A stretch of 46,526 nt of DNA from Magnetococcales bacterium (GCA_015231265.1 JADGBX010000006.1:1-46526), one strand, 5' to 3'; positions 21,001 through 29,295 are shown, numbered from the stretch's first letter. Numbers and translations: made by a program. Notes: a model not told the origin generated them from the sequence alone.

Positions 21001-22256
21001 GCGGATCGGCGCTCTTCGTGACCGAAGCACCGGCTGGCGGCGAGTCCGGCTGTGTGTCTGAGGTGACCAGTGGCGCTTCACAGGTGGTGGATAACCGGGA
21101 CTACAGCAATGTCAGCTCCACCGGGTCGTGGTCGGAAACCAGCACCTCCAACGCCTATAACACCTACTATCGCTATCACTATCCCGGCAGTGATGCGACC
21201 TTCACCTTCAATTTCGATCCCGTCTCCCAGACCGGAACCTACTCGGTTTATGGGTGGTGGAGAGGGTACTACAGACGGCACACCAGCTTGCCGATCGAGA
21301 TCTATGTGATGTCCGGTTCCAGTACCGAGATCTCCAGTACCACGGCCACCGTCAACCAGAGTACCGATGGCCGACAGTGGAACTACATGGCCGATGTGGA
21401 AGTGGATTCGGGACAGTGGGTGAAGATCGTGGTGCCCAGCCGCAGTGAGTTCGCCGGTGACTCCTCCGAAGCCGATGCGTTCAAGATCCAGTTGACCGGT
21501 CTGTCGGGTACGGCGGACGGTATTCAACCCATCACCGTGCGGCCGGAAGTGAGTTCACACCCGGTGGAAGGGAGTTCCGGGTATATGATCTACTTCGGCA
21601 CCGGCAAGTATCTGGAGGAGGATGACGCCTCTCAGACCTGCGTCTCCACCCAGAGCTTCTACGGGGTGCTGGATGAGGGATCACCAGTAACCCGGGATCA
21701 ACTGCTTGGGCAGTCGATCGAGAGCGAACAGACGAATGTCACGTTCGGGACGCAGGTGAACGATGTGCGTACCACCAGCTCCAACGAGATCGACTGGTCG
21801 ACGCAGAAGGGGTGGGTGCTCGATTTCGTCAATCCCACCGACAGTTTGAACCATGGTGAAAAATCGGTGCACTCACCGATTCTCTCCAACGGTCGGGTGA
21901 TTTTCACCACCACCATCGCCTCCCAGGATGTGTGTTCGACGGAGGAGTCCGGTTGGCTCTATGAGCTCAACTGGGCGGATGGCGGCGTGCTTGAGTCCAC
22001 CTTCGATCTCGATGAGGACAGTGAGTTCGATGATGACGACAAGACCACCGTCGACGGTGTCACCAAAACCGTGACCGCCAAGAGAAGTACGGTGGGTATC
22101 CCCACCACACCGAGTGTGCTTGAAGATCCCAATGCGGATCAGCAGTACAAGTACATCAGCGGATCACTGGGTGGTGCGCCTGAGAAAACCCGTAACTACT
22201 CGCCCAAGGTGGTGCCGGATGCCGGGCGGCAGTCGTGGCGGCAGATCTTCTTCTAA
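18051..22256 (+). CDS. pilY1: Type IV pilus tip/biogenesis protein PilY1 (cassette A)
   Basis: VWA MIDAS VFFEVDDSGSMDW; PilC/PilY1 propeller IYVGGNDGMMHGF, VDVDNDYIADYAYAGDLNGNLWKFDL. Start assigned at 18051, overlapping the pilX end. Confidence 0.9.
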   Translation: MDDVAKRPLPNRYDDHLRESAMFAMFSPHRSLRSAATAIVALFAIVAPAQALDLADRPLYLQTRVDPNVFFEVDDSGSMDWTILTTPYWYYSSYWNSGDTTYVSNGLWRAYDGSSRRSYTYWKDMADNAYDSSSYPAWDGDNDPIDRDWRGRASAMNVLYYNPQVTYEPWPGFPDANFYAARSDPEPSSSGYTRTVDLTGFIYELVTDDAGFTGDNPAGPTSYSSGANDLVDLWDTHIRFTVNAASVTQDSYDYTAQTVGACSGVDCITPTITSVTNTDASTTNDVDTIGRTVAEVQQNVANWFQYHRRRSFATKAAIASVITTYPDYRYGLSVINNPGTLFKEMPAEGVEDFTTHNDELLEELYEYNWPASGTPLREGLQNVGEYYEGDLTDRDSPITATCQQNFAVLFTDGYWNGDTPSLNPDDQDGDGADNTLADVAYRYYINDLRDDLADEVPTSAFDGASHQHMVTFGVAFGVTGLLSDTDSDGWPDDASTDVTGDGFPDTDGDWGDPNSSCSDCGKKIDDLWHASFNGRGTFVSARTPQAVKNALSDALADIADRTSSSSSAALNSGSLSDLSRLYQARFDSGDWSGNVVAFPISTVTGELDEDNPAWEARDVLNGQDWNTGRVMYTYNTEVGQGIAFRWPEDPSDPGGSELTTTQMALLEDDPDTAVVDDDNKGDERLEWIRGNRDDEGVASGKFRPRTYVLGDLIHSAPTYVSPPSLDYPESLESSSYAEYKESYASRDAVIYVGGNDGMMHGFKAEDGTEVMAYLPNETFPILNDLTSNSYGHAYSVDGQVTAADVYGTYPGCTDGSSCWRTILVGGLGSGGQGIYALDVTDPTDYVESNANEIALWEFTDSDDCVGVCGTDADRYKMGYTFSGISIVKAANGDWVAIFGNGYNSTDNDGATALEDDAVLYIVKIEDGTLLKRITTGGNGLATPAVVDVDNDYIADYAYAGDLNGNLWKFDLTDADPSNWQVANGGSALFVTEAPAGGESGCVSEVTSGASQVVDNRDYSNVSSTGSWSETSTSNAYNTYYRYHYPGSDATFTFNFDPVSQTGTYSVYGWWRGYYRRHTSLPIEIYVMSGSSTEISSTTATVNQSTDGRQWNYMADVEVDSGQWVKIVVPSRSEFAGDSSEADAFKIQLTGLSGTADGIQPITVRPEVSSHPVEGSSGYMIYFGTGKYLEEDDASQTCVSTQSFYGVLDEGSPVTRDQLLGQSIESEQTNVTFGTQVNDVRTTSSNEIDWSTQKGWVLDFVNPTDSLNHGEKSVHSPILSNGRVIFTTTIASQDVCSTEESGWLYELNWADGGVLESTFDLDEDSEFDDDDKTTVDGVTKTVTAKRSTVGIPTTPSVLEDPNADQQYKYISGSLGGAPEKTRNYSPKVVPDAGRQSWRQIFF

Positions 22257-22270
22257 GGGGTGTGATTGGC

Positions 22271-22294
22271 GGCACAGGGACCGTTCCCTGTGCC
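22271..22294. other. Perfect 10-bp-stem hairpin in the pilY1-A 3' intergenic region
   Basis: GGCACAGGGA-CCGT-TCCCTGTGCC; no T tract follows. Confidence 0.75.
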
Positions 22295-22373
22295 GTCAGC
22301 GCCACGTGAAAGGCCCCATGTTGACGGGCTTGAACGGTATGAAATGACGACGACCAACAGCGAGGTCCAAACC

Positions 22374-22751
22374 ATGCGTAACGCATCTCCATCGAGGATC
22401 TTACTCAGCGTTCTGATCACGATGATCTGTCTCTGGAGCGTTCCGAAAGCGCACGCGGATGAACATAAGGGAATCATCGATCACATGGACTATCAGACGG
22501 ATCTGATCGTCGTGCGCGAAGGCGATACCGGATCCGAGAGTGACTACCGAAGCTATATGCTTGATCCGGCCGGGTCGGTTATCAGGAACAGCTCGGGGTA
22601 TCCCCTGACATCGGGGGATATCGGGGTTGGTGATCTGATCCGGTTTGAAAGCCGTGCCGGGGTGACAGGTGCGGAGAAGGGGCGGACGATCATTACATCG
22701 ATCCATGTCATCACGGCAGTGGATCGACCCGCCATACCCAAACAAGATTGA
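22374..22751 (+). CDS. Small secreted protein of unknown function within the pilus cassette
   Basis: Signal peptide MRNASPSRILLSVLITMICLWSVPKAHA; lies between pilY1-A and pilE in the same orientation. Confidence 0.7.
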   Translation: MRNASPSRILLSVLITMICLWSVPKAHADEHKGIIDHMDYQTDLIVVREGDTGSESDYRSYMLDPAGSVIRNSSGYPLTSGDIGVGDLIRFESRAGVTGAEKGRTIITSIHVITAVDRPAIPKQD

Positions 22752-22803
22752 ATCTGAAGAGAATCCGGGCGCTCCAGGATGTGTCGTGATACACACGCTG
22801 GAG

Positions 22804-22863
22804 GCCCAAGTGTAATGCCCATCGCCCAAGTGTGATGCCAATCGCCCAAGTGTGATGTCAATC
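22804..22863. repeat. Three tandem copies of a 20-bp unit upstream of the PilE-like gene
   Basis: GCCCAAGTGTAATGCCCATC / GCCCAAGTGTGATGCCAATC / GCCCAAGTGTGATGTCAATC. Confidence 0.9.
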
Positions 22864-22893
22864 GATAGTAAACTGAGGGAGTGATGACGTCCC

Positions 22894-23358
22894 ATGATGA
22901 ATAACGATACCACCTCATCCAGAGGATTTACCCTGCTGGAGCTCCTGATTGCTCTGGCCCTGATCGGAATTCTGACCGCTATCGCGCTGCCCTCCTATCG
23001 GTCACATGTTACGGATGCCCGTCGGAACGACGCTCAAGGGGCGCTGGTTCAGTTCGCTGCGGCCATGGAACGGTACTATACGGTGAACGACTCTTATCTG
23101 GGCGCTGCCGATGGCGGAGCCGATACCGGAGCGCCGGATGCTACTGTTTTTGCAAACGAAGCTCCCCTGGATGGTTCAAACAAGTACTACGACCTGACCA
23201 TCGATGCCGCCACGGCCAGTTCGTTTACCCTGCGGGCAACGCCCAAGGGAGATCAGGACGGAAACGGATTTGTCGAGATGGATCACACCGGTGTCCGCCG
23301 CTGGGATGTCAATGACAATGGCGATGCAACGGAGGCGGGTGAGGACTCCTGGGAGTGA
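22894..23358 (+). CDS. pilE: Type IV pilin PilE-like
   Basis: RGFTLLELLIALALIGILTAIALPSYRSHVTDARRNDAQGALVQFAAAMERYYTVN. Confidence 0.88.
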   Translation: MMNNDTTSSRGFTLLELLIALALIGILTAIALPSYRSHVTDARRNDAQGALVQFAAAMERYYTVNDSYLGAADGGADTGAPDATVFANEAPLDGSNKYYDLTIDAATASSFTLRATPKGDQDGNGFVEMDHTGVRRWDVNDNGDATEAGEDSWE

Positions 23359-23403
23359 TGCTTCTCATGACTGATCGATAGGGTTCAATAACGCTTGATT
23401 CTC

Positions 23404-23443
23404 ACGCCCGATTGTTGAGAGGGTCTCAATGGTCGGGCGTTTT
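23404..23443 (+). terminator. Putative rho-independent terminator after pilE
   Basis: ACGCCCGA...TTGAGAGGGTCTCAA...TCGGGCGTTTT. Confidence 0.7.
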
Positions 23444-23659
23444 GCGGTCTGCTGCATCCCCTTGACGACGCGTCTCTCCTGCCTCTTAATGCCCCAAAGG
23501 ACGTGACGAGCACGCTCCAGGTGTGTGTGATATGACGCAGTATGCTGTGTCATATCACTTATAATCACGTCGAGTGACTATAAAACACTTTTAAAAACAA
23601 TGGTGTCTGAGTGGCCCGGACATTGCTCACGGTTACCAGGAATCGGAGGAGAAGCAGCG

Positions 23660-24325
23660 ATGACCTCGCGTAAATTCAAAGTGATCTATTGGGGCCTGGC
23701 CCTTGTCGGTATTATTGTTGCCGGTGTCGCCTGGATGGAGATGAGCGCACTGGAAAAACGTCGGGCAGCGTCCGTGTCGTTGATACCCAAGGATCTGGCC
23801 GAGACACTGCTGCCCAAGGCCCGCCCACTCAAACCGTTTGCGTTGCAGAACCACGACGGTGGCCCCTTTACGGAGAATCAGTTCAAGGGTAAATGGGACG
23901 TTGTCTTTTTTGGCTACACCCAGTGCCCGGATGTGTGCCCGCTCTCACTGAGCATCATGGCGGAGGTGTTCAATAGCCTGGAGAAGAGTGATCCCCAGGT
24001 TGCCGAACACTATCGAGGGGTGTTCGTCTCGGTGGATCCCAAACGGGACGATCTCAAGATTCTCAAGGATTATGCCGTCTATTTTCATCCCAAACTGACC
24101 GGCGTGACGGGTAAACCGAAGCAGCTTCAGAACATAGCCCGGCAGATGAATGTCGCTTACATGGTCGAGCCGGGAGACAGACCGGACAACTATCTGGTCA
24201 ATCACACCGCAACCATGTTTCTTGTGGATCCCCAGGGACGCTATGCCGGTGTGCTTCAGACCCCACATGAAGCGGATCAGATCATTGCCAAGTTGAAAAA
24301 GGTCATCGCATTTTCTCAACAATGA
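23660..24325 (+). CDS. SCO1/SenC family copper chaperone
   Basis: VVFFGYTQCPDVCPLSLSIMAEV (CxxxC) and downstream conserved His in VNHTATMFLVDPQGRYAG; N-terminal TM anchor. Confidence 0.92.
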   Translation: MTSRKFKVIYWGLALVGIIVAGVAWMEMSALEKRRAASVSLIPKDLAETLLPKARPLKPFALQNHDGGPFTENQFKGKWDVVFFGYTQCPDVCPLSLSIMAEVFNSLEKSDPQVAEHYRGVFVSVDPKRDDLKILKDYAVYFHPKLTGVTGKPKQLQNIARQMNVAYMVEPGDRPDNYLVNHTATMFLVDPQGRYAGVLQTPHEADQIIAKLKKVIAFSQQ

Positions 24326-24939
24326 AGTGGTATCTGAACTACCTGAACAGGAGAGAGATCATCGTGAATACATGGCGTGAATATGGACGTTCTCTGCGTC
24401 TATTGACAGCAGTTGTTGCACTGGGTGGCGTCTTTGCCATCGGTACGGTCCAGGCCGGCAGCCATGGTGGTCATGGGGGTCATGAAGGACACAAAAAGGC
24501 AGGGCATAACTCCCACAAGGGTGTGCAAGTTCATGATGCCTGGGTTCGTGAAGCGCCGCCCACTGCCCGTGTTCTGGCTGCCTATATGAGTCTTGATAAC
24601 AGCAGCGACAAAGCGTGTGCGCTGGTCTCCGTGGAGAGTCCCGATTTCGAACGGGTGGAGTTGCACAACACCGTGGTACACAACGGTATGGCGCACATGA
24701 TGAAACAGGACGCCATCGACATTCCCGCCAATGCGTGGGCGCTTCTGGAGCCGGGTGGGTATCACATGATGCTGATCGGACGCAAACGCGCTCTGAAGGC
24801 AGGGGATACCGTTCCCTTGAAGCTCACCTTCCGTAACGGTAAAAGCCAAGAGGTGACCGCTACGGTGCGCAAGACCGTCGGTGGTGGGGGCATGAAGCAC
24901 GGTTCCCATGCCGATCACAGTGGCCACATGGGGCACTGA
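24322..24939 (+). CDS. PCuAC-type periplasmic copper chaperone with His-rich ends
   Basis: HDAWVREAPPTARVLAAYMSLDN, VELHNTVVHNGMAHMMKQ...GGYHMMLIG; ATGA overlap with the SCO1 stop. An internal start is possible. Confidence 0.88.
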   Translation: MKWYLNYLNRREIIVNTWREYGRSLRLLTAVVALGGVFAIGTVQAGSHGGHGGHEGHKKAGHNSHKGVQVHDAWVREAPPTARVLAAYMSLDNSSDKACALVSVESPDFERVELHNTVVHNGMAHMMKQDAIDIPANAWALLEPGGYHMMLIGRKRALKAGDTVPLKLTFRNGKSQEVTATVRKTVGGGGMKHGSHADHSGHMGH

Positions 24940-24970
24940 TTCAGACGTTGAGACAGGTGTCGGGGAAATG

Positions 24971-25002
24971 GACCGGAGTGTTGAACGCTCCGGTCTTTTT
25001 TT
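24971..25002 (+). terminator. Rho-independent terminator after the SCO1/PCuAC operon
   Basis: GACCGGAG-tgttgaacg-CTCCGGTC followed by T7. Confidence 0.9.
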
Positions 25003-25102
25003 GGCGACGGTGTATGTGTGCTGTTTTAGGTCCGGTGCCGATTACTCACTTCAGTATGATGCCCGACATGCGGTGCCATCTCCGTACTCTTCCTCTCCAG
25101 AA
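24995..25102. repeat. Direct repeat copy 1 (~107 bp)
   Basis: cttttttTGGCGACGGTGTATGTGTGCTGTTTTAGGTCCGGTGCCGATTACTC...CTCTTCCTCTCCAGA, nearly identical to 25118-25224 (offset 122). Confidence 0.95.
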
Positions 25103-25117
25103 ATAACACCATCAGAT

Positions 25118-25224
25118 CTTTTTTGGCGACGGTGTATGTGTGCTGTTTTAGGTCCGGTGCCGATTACTCGCTTCTGTATGATGCCGGACATGCGGTGCCA
25201 TCTCCGTACTCTTCCTCTCCAGAT
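25118..25224. repeat. Direct repeat copy 2 (~107 bp)
   Basis: See copy 1; a few substitutions (ACTTCAG/GCTTCTG, CCCGAC/CCGGAC). Confidence 0.95.
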
Positions 25225-25314
25225 ATGAACACCCCATATCTCTTTGAGAAAAGAAGATCGCCAGTAGTGTACAGATTTGAGTTGGAACGGCTATACCGTT
25301 CGAAAAAAGATGGG

Positions 25315-26991
25315 TCAGAGTACCGTTGAGCGTTTGGAGAGCAGTTCACGCTGTCTGCGCACGATGTGCACGTGCAGCACGTCCAGGGAGGCGGTAGACA
25401 TGTGCGTCGTCTGGCAGGCGATGCGGTAGCGACCATCCTCTTCCGGGGGCAACACGATGACCACTCGGGCCAGGACCGGGTGCAGGGTGTGTTCGGTCCC
25501 TTTCTCACTGAGCCCAAGCTGCATCAGAAGCGGAGCACCGGCTGGAATGATGTTGGAGTCCTTGAGAGTGCGGAATGCAATACCCGTGGCACTGATATTG
25601 ACCGGATAGATGGTCATCAGCGGCAGGTTGGTGCGGTTGGAGACCACCGAGCGATCCAGATGGGTGAAATCCACCTTGCCCATGTCATCGAGAAGCTGCA
25701 TCAGCACTTTGGCCAGATCCGGCTCCTTGCCCTGCTGTTTGCCGATCAGAGACGGGATCTGCTCCTGCAACCGCTCTGCCGAGACACGAATGCGTTCCCG
25801 TCCCTGGGCGGAGAGCAGGCGCCCTGTTCCGGCACTCTGGCGCAGAGCGGTCAGATACTCCCGCATTCTGATGATGATCATGGCGGATTCCGGCGAGAAT
25901 CTCCGCATCTCGGTGATTTTCGACAGACGGAGCAGCATCCGGTAGAAGAGCGTCTCCTCCTGTTCGGTATTGGCGGCATGGACAAGCTGATGGATACGAT
26001 CCCGCATGGCCGCCAACGGCTCCAGAGCCCGGGTACGGGTCGGACGCAGACGCTTGAGATTGCCGTCCAGAGTGGTGAGCAGATCGTCGAACTCATCCAG
26101 TTGAGCCCGTTCGGGAATCTCGTCATGCTCCTGAAACGCTGCTGCTGCTTTGCTGAACTCCTGCTCGGAGATCAGATGCCAGCCAAAGGGCAGATCGTCG
26201 TTGACCCGAAACGCTTCACGTCGGTTGGCACCATCCGTGGGAGGGGCGGGTTTCGGTTGTGGAGGAGGTGGGGCAGGGGAGACGACTGTCGGTTTTTGTG
26301 CCGGTTCGGGTTTTGGTAGGGGTTTGGGAGTGGGTTTCGGGACCGGTTTAGCCGCTGCAGCCTGGGCACGCGCCCGTCGCCGCATTGCAGTGACATGCCG
26401 GAGAATACGTCGTTTATTATCGCCCTCGGCCGAGGCGTAGGAGAGATCGACCCGTGTCAAGCGTTTCGGCCCTTGATCCGGAACCGTGCGCAACACCGTG
26501 GCGAAACAGCGCAGCGGCAGCGCCGCGTCACCCGTCAGGTAGATGTGGCACTCCAGATGATCCCCTTTGGTCGGGGCGTCCTCTTTCGTCAACCAGAGTG
26601 TGAAGCCGTTGGGCCCCACGCGGGCCGGCAGAGGCGTTGGTGTGGGGTTGGGCGATTCGGCCAGACCCGGTGTGAGCGTTGATACCAGATGGTCCAGCTT
26701 GTGATCCAGGGACTCCAAGGCGTGCTGAAGATGTTCTTGACTCTCATCACCGACTCGACCGCTTCGGGGCAGTTCCGCAGGGGTCAGGGCCGTCAGAGTA
26801 GTGACGTCCAGTGGAATGGTGCGCGCCAGGGGCATGTGGCCGTCATGGCGATAGCGACGACGCACGGTGGTCAGTGCCCGTTTTCCCGATAGACGCCGCC
26901 ACCAGACGGGTAGAGTCACCCGAGAGACGGGTGATTTGGTCTCTTTGGAGGGTTTGGCGGTGCGTCGAGGGGGCCAGCGTCGTGATGTCAT
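25315..26991 (-). CDS. Large PilZ-type protein (putative c-di-GMP effector)
   Basis: NRREAFRVNDDLPFGWHLI (RxxxR-like) ... long helical segment ... YPVNISATGIAF ((D/N)xSxxG motif); Pro-rich linker and an extra N-terminal PilZ-like block. Confidence 0.75.
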   Translation of the reverse strand: MTSRRWPPRRTAKPSKETKSPVSRVTLPVWWRRLSGKRALTTVRRRYRHDGHMPLARTIPLDVTTLTALTPAELPRSGRVGDESQEHLQHALESLDHKLDHLVSTLTPGLAESPNPTPTPLPARVGPNGFTLWLTKEDAPTKGDHLECHIYLTGDAALPLRCFATVLRTVPDQGPKRLTRVDLSYASAEGDNKRRILRHVTAMRRRARAQAAAAKPVPKPTPKPLPKPEPAQKPTVVSPAPPPPQPKPAPPTDGANRREAFRVNDDLPFGWHLISEQEFSKAAAAFQEHDEIPERAQLDEFDDLLTTLDGNLKRLRPTRTRALEPLAAMRDRIHQLVHAANTEQEETLFYRMLLRLSKITEMRRFSPESAMIIIRMREYLTALRQSAGTGRLLSAQGRERIRVSAERLQEQIPSLIGKQQGKEPDLAKVLMQLLDDMGKVDFTHLDRSVVSNRTNLPLMTIYPVNISATGIAFRTLKDSNIIPAGAPLLMQLGLSEKGTEHTLHPVLARVVIVLPPEEDGRYRIACQTTHMSTASLDVLHVHIVRRQRELLSKRSTVL

Positions 26992-27011
26992 GGCAGCGCC
27001 AGTGTCTGAAC

Positions 27012-27626
27012 TCAGGTGGTGGTGCGTCGACTGCGCAACTGCTCAGCCTGCCGTTGAAAGATGTGTGAGATGAGACGCTCCCGATCAGGGCCGAGAATCG
27101 GTTCGAATTGACACGCCACCTTGGTCAGCCCCTCCCGGTTGTTGGGGGCAACATGGACCACGCGTGCATAACAGTCAATAGCCGCCAAGCCATCAGGGCT
27201 CAGCGCAATGCGTACCGATAGAACCTCGCCGTTCTTAACGTCCGGGTTCTCCTCCCAGAAAGCAAGGCCATTACCACTCAGATTGACCGGTGTCGGCACC
27301 ATGGGTTGATCTTTGTCACTGGGATGAAACAGCTTGATGATCATGTTCAGCTTCACATCCAGACGACCGAGAATCGTCGCCATGTTGGGATCGCTGCGTT
27401 CGAGCTGTTTCAGGTTCGTGCCGATATCCAGTGAGGAGAGGAGGGCATCCACATCGTTGGCTTCCGTGGGGAAGGTGCCGTGCTTTTGAAAATGCGACAT
27501 CACATCAGCGATCTCACCGGCATTCACCACCCGCCACGCCAGTGGCAGTTGGTCATCAACACGGACGAACTCGCGTTGCTGCTTGGCAGGGCCTTTCGGC
27601 GTGCTCTTACGGGGTTTTTTTGCCAT
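27012..27626 (-). CDS. PilZ-type protein, paralogous to the preceding gene
   Basis: QREFVRVDDQLPLAWRVV ... PTPVNLSGNGLAFWEE ... LSVRIALSPDG. Confidence 0.75.
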   Translation of the reverse strand: MAKKPRKSTPKGPAKQQREFVRVDDQLPLAWRVVNAGEIADVMSHFQKHGTFPTEANDVDALLSSLDIGTNLKQLERSDPNMATILGRLDVKLNMIIKLFHPSDKDQPMVPTPVNLSGNGLAFWEENPDVKNGEVLSVRIALSPDGLAAIDCYARVVHVAPNNREGLTKVACQFEPILGPDRERLISHIFQRQAEQLRSRRTTT

Positions 27627-27644
27627 CAGTCACTGCTCCACGGC

Positions 27645-28400
27645 TCAGCCCAGTGCCGGGGCCGTCAAAAAGGTGTTGGGAGCGGTCGGGGCGGTCTCGC
27701 GGGAGATCAGAACCTCGATTCTCCGGTTGCGGTTACGGCCCTCGGCAGTCTCATTGCTATCGACAGGGGCGTAGGCACCCATACCACGGACTTGCAGACG
27801 TTCCGGCGCGATGTTCCCCTTTTGGATGAAGTAGTTCACCATAGCCGCCGCCTGGGCTGCTGAGATCGACCAGTTGCTGGGGTAGGGGCTGTTGGGATCG
27901 GTCGGGCTGTTATCGGTGTGACCGGTGACGCGAATCAACTGGTCCGATTCGCTCAACAGATTGCCGATCTGCTGCAGTGTTGCCTCTACTTCCTTGCGTA
28001 CCCGAATAGCGCCTTCCGTGAAGAGCGTATCGTTGTTGAGACGGACGAGAAAACCCTCTTCCAGCTCCAGAACCTCAGCTTCTCCGTTGTCGATCATGTT
28101 GACGAGCATCACTTGGAGCTTCTCTTTCAGATGCACCAACACAACCTCTTGATTGAAGTCGGTGGTGATCATCCGCTCTCCAGTGGGCAGGGGATCGATC
28201 TGTTCGACACGCTGAATACCGAAGGCGTCACGCATGGAGCCCGCCGCTTCTTCGAACTTGACGATATCCAGCTGGGCAAAGGAGAGCAGCAGCACGAAGA
28301 AGGTGAGCAGGAGGGACATGAGGTCGCCGAAGGTCACCATCCAACCAGGCGCACCCTTTTTACATTTTTTGCATTTAACCGGGGGTGGACAGTCAGACAT
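27645..28400 (-). CDS. motB: Flagellar motor stator protein MotB/PomB
   Basis: GAPGWMVTFGDLMSLLLTFFVLLLSFAQLD; OmpA-like IRVTGHTDNSPTDPNSPYPSNWSISAAQAAAMVNYF. Confidence 0.92.
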   Translation of the reverse strand: MSDCPPPVKCKKCKKGAPGWMVTFGDLMSLLLTFFVLLLSFAQLDIVKFEEAAGSMRDAFGIQRVEQIDPLPTGERMITTDFNQEVVLVHLKEKLQVMLVNMIDNGEAEVLELEEGFLVRLNNDTLFTEGAIRVRKEVEATLQQIGNLLSESDQLIRVTGHTDNSPTDPNSPYPSNWSISAAQAAAMVNYFIQKGNIAPERLQVRGMGAYAPVDSNETAEGRNRNRRIEVLISRETAPTAPNTFLTAPALG

Positions 28401-28542
28401 GACCGGATACCTTCACGTACGGTAGGGAGAGGGAAGAAACGGGCTCTCCGGGTTGAACAATCAGGTTCGTCAACAGGGTGGGGAGGGGACCGGTGTCATG
28501 ATGACGACAGCCGATGCCCACTCCCGTTCGCATACGAATAAC

Positions 28543-29295
28543 TCAATCGATATCGCGCAGTCTGGGAGGCAGAGCAGCTTTCAGAGCCTCCTGGAGCATG
28601 CGGGGGTTGACACCTTTCTGGATACCGATCATGCCGTCGATGATGATCCGGCGCGACATCTGCTCTTCAGCGCTATAGGCGGAGAGCTTGACCGCAATCG
28701 GCAAGGCAATCACGTTGGCGATGATGGAGCCGTAAAGAGTCGTCAGGAGCGCCACAGCCATGGCAGGACCGATGGCTGAGGGGTCATCCATGGTAGCAAG
28801 CATCTGCACCAGACCGATGAGTGTTCCGATCATGCCGAAGGCGGGAGCCGCATCGCCCACACCTTCCCAGATGGCCACACCCTTTTCGTGTCGTTCACCC
28901 AGATAGTCCAGCTCCTTGTTGAGAACCGCTTCAAGGAACTCGGGATCAGCACCGTCAACGCAGTGGTTGACCGCGCCCTGGAGGAATGGGTCGTCGGATT
29001 TGACCCGTTCCAAGGCGAGGATGCCGTCCTTGCGGGCGATATTGGCCATATCGATCAATTGGCTGATCATCTGTTCAGGATTCTCCTGTTTGATGATGAT
29101 CGCCTTCATGAGAACGCCAACGGAGCCGAACACTTCGCTCATCTTATGCTTGATGAACATCGTCGACACCGTCCCGCCAATCACGATAAGCAAGCTTGGC
29201 GGGTTGACGAACATGCCAAAATCACCCCCTAGCACAATAGCCAGGATGATGAGGGTGAACCCCATTACAATTCCGCCGATGGTAGCCAGATCCAT
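28543..29295 (-). CDS. motA: Flagellar motor stator protein MotA/PomA
   Basis: MDLATIGGIVMGFTLIILAIVLGGDFGMFVNPPSLLIVIGGT..., GDAAPAFGMIGTLIGLVQMLATMDDPSAIGPAMAVALLTTLYG. Confidence 0.94.
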   Translation of the reverse strand: MDLATIGGIVMGFTLIILAIVLGGDFGMFVNPPSLLIVIGGTVSTMFIKHKMSEVFGSVGVLMKAIIIKQENPEQMISQLIDMANIARKDGILALERVKSDDPFLQGAVNHCVDGADPEFLEAVLNKELDYLGERHEKGVAIWEGVGDAAPAFGMIGTLIGLVQMLATMDDPSAIGPAMAVALLTTLYGSIIANVIALPIAVKLSAYSAEEQMSRRIIIDGMIGIQKGVNPRMLQEALKAALPPRLRDID

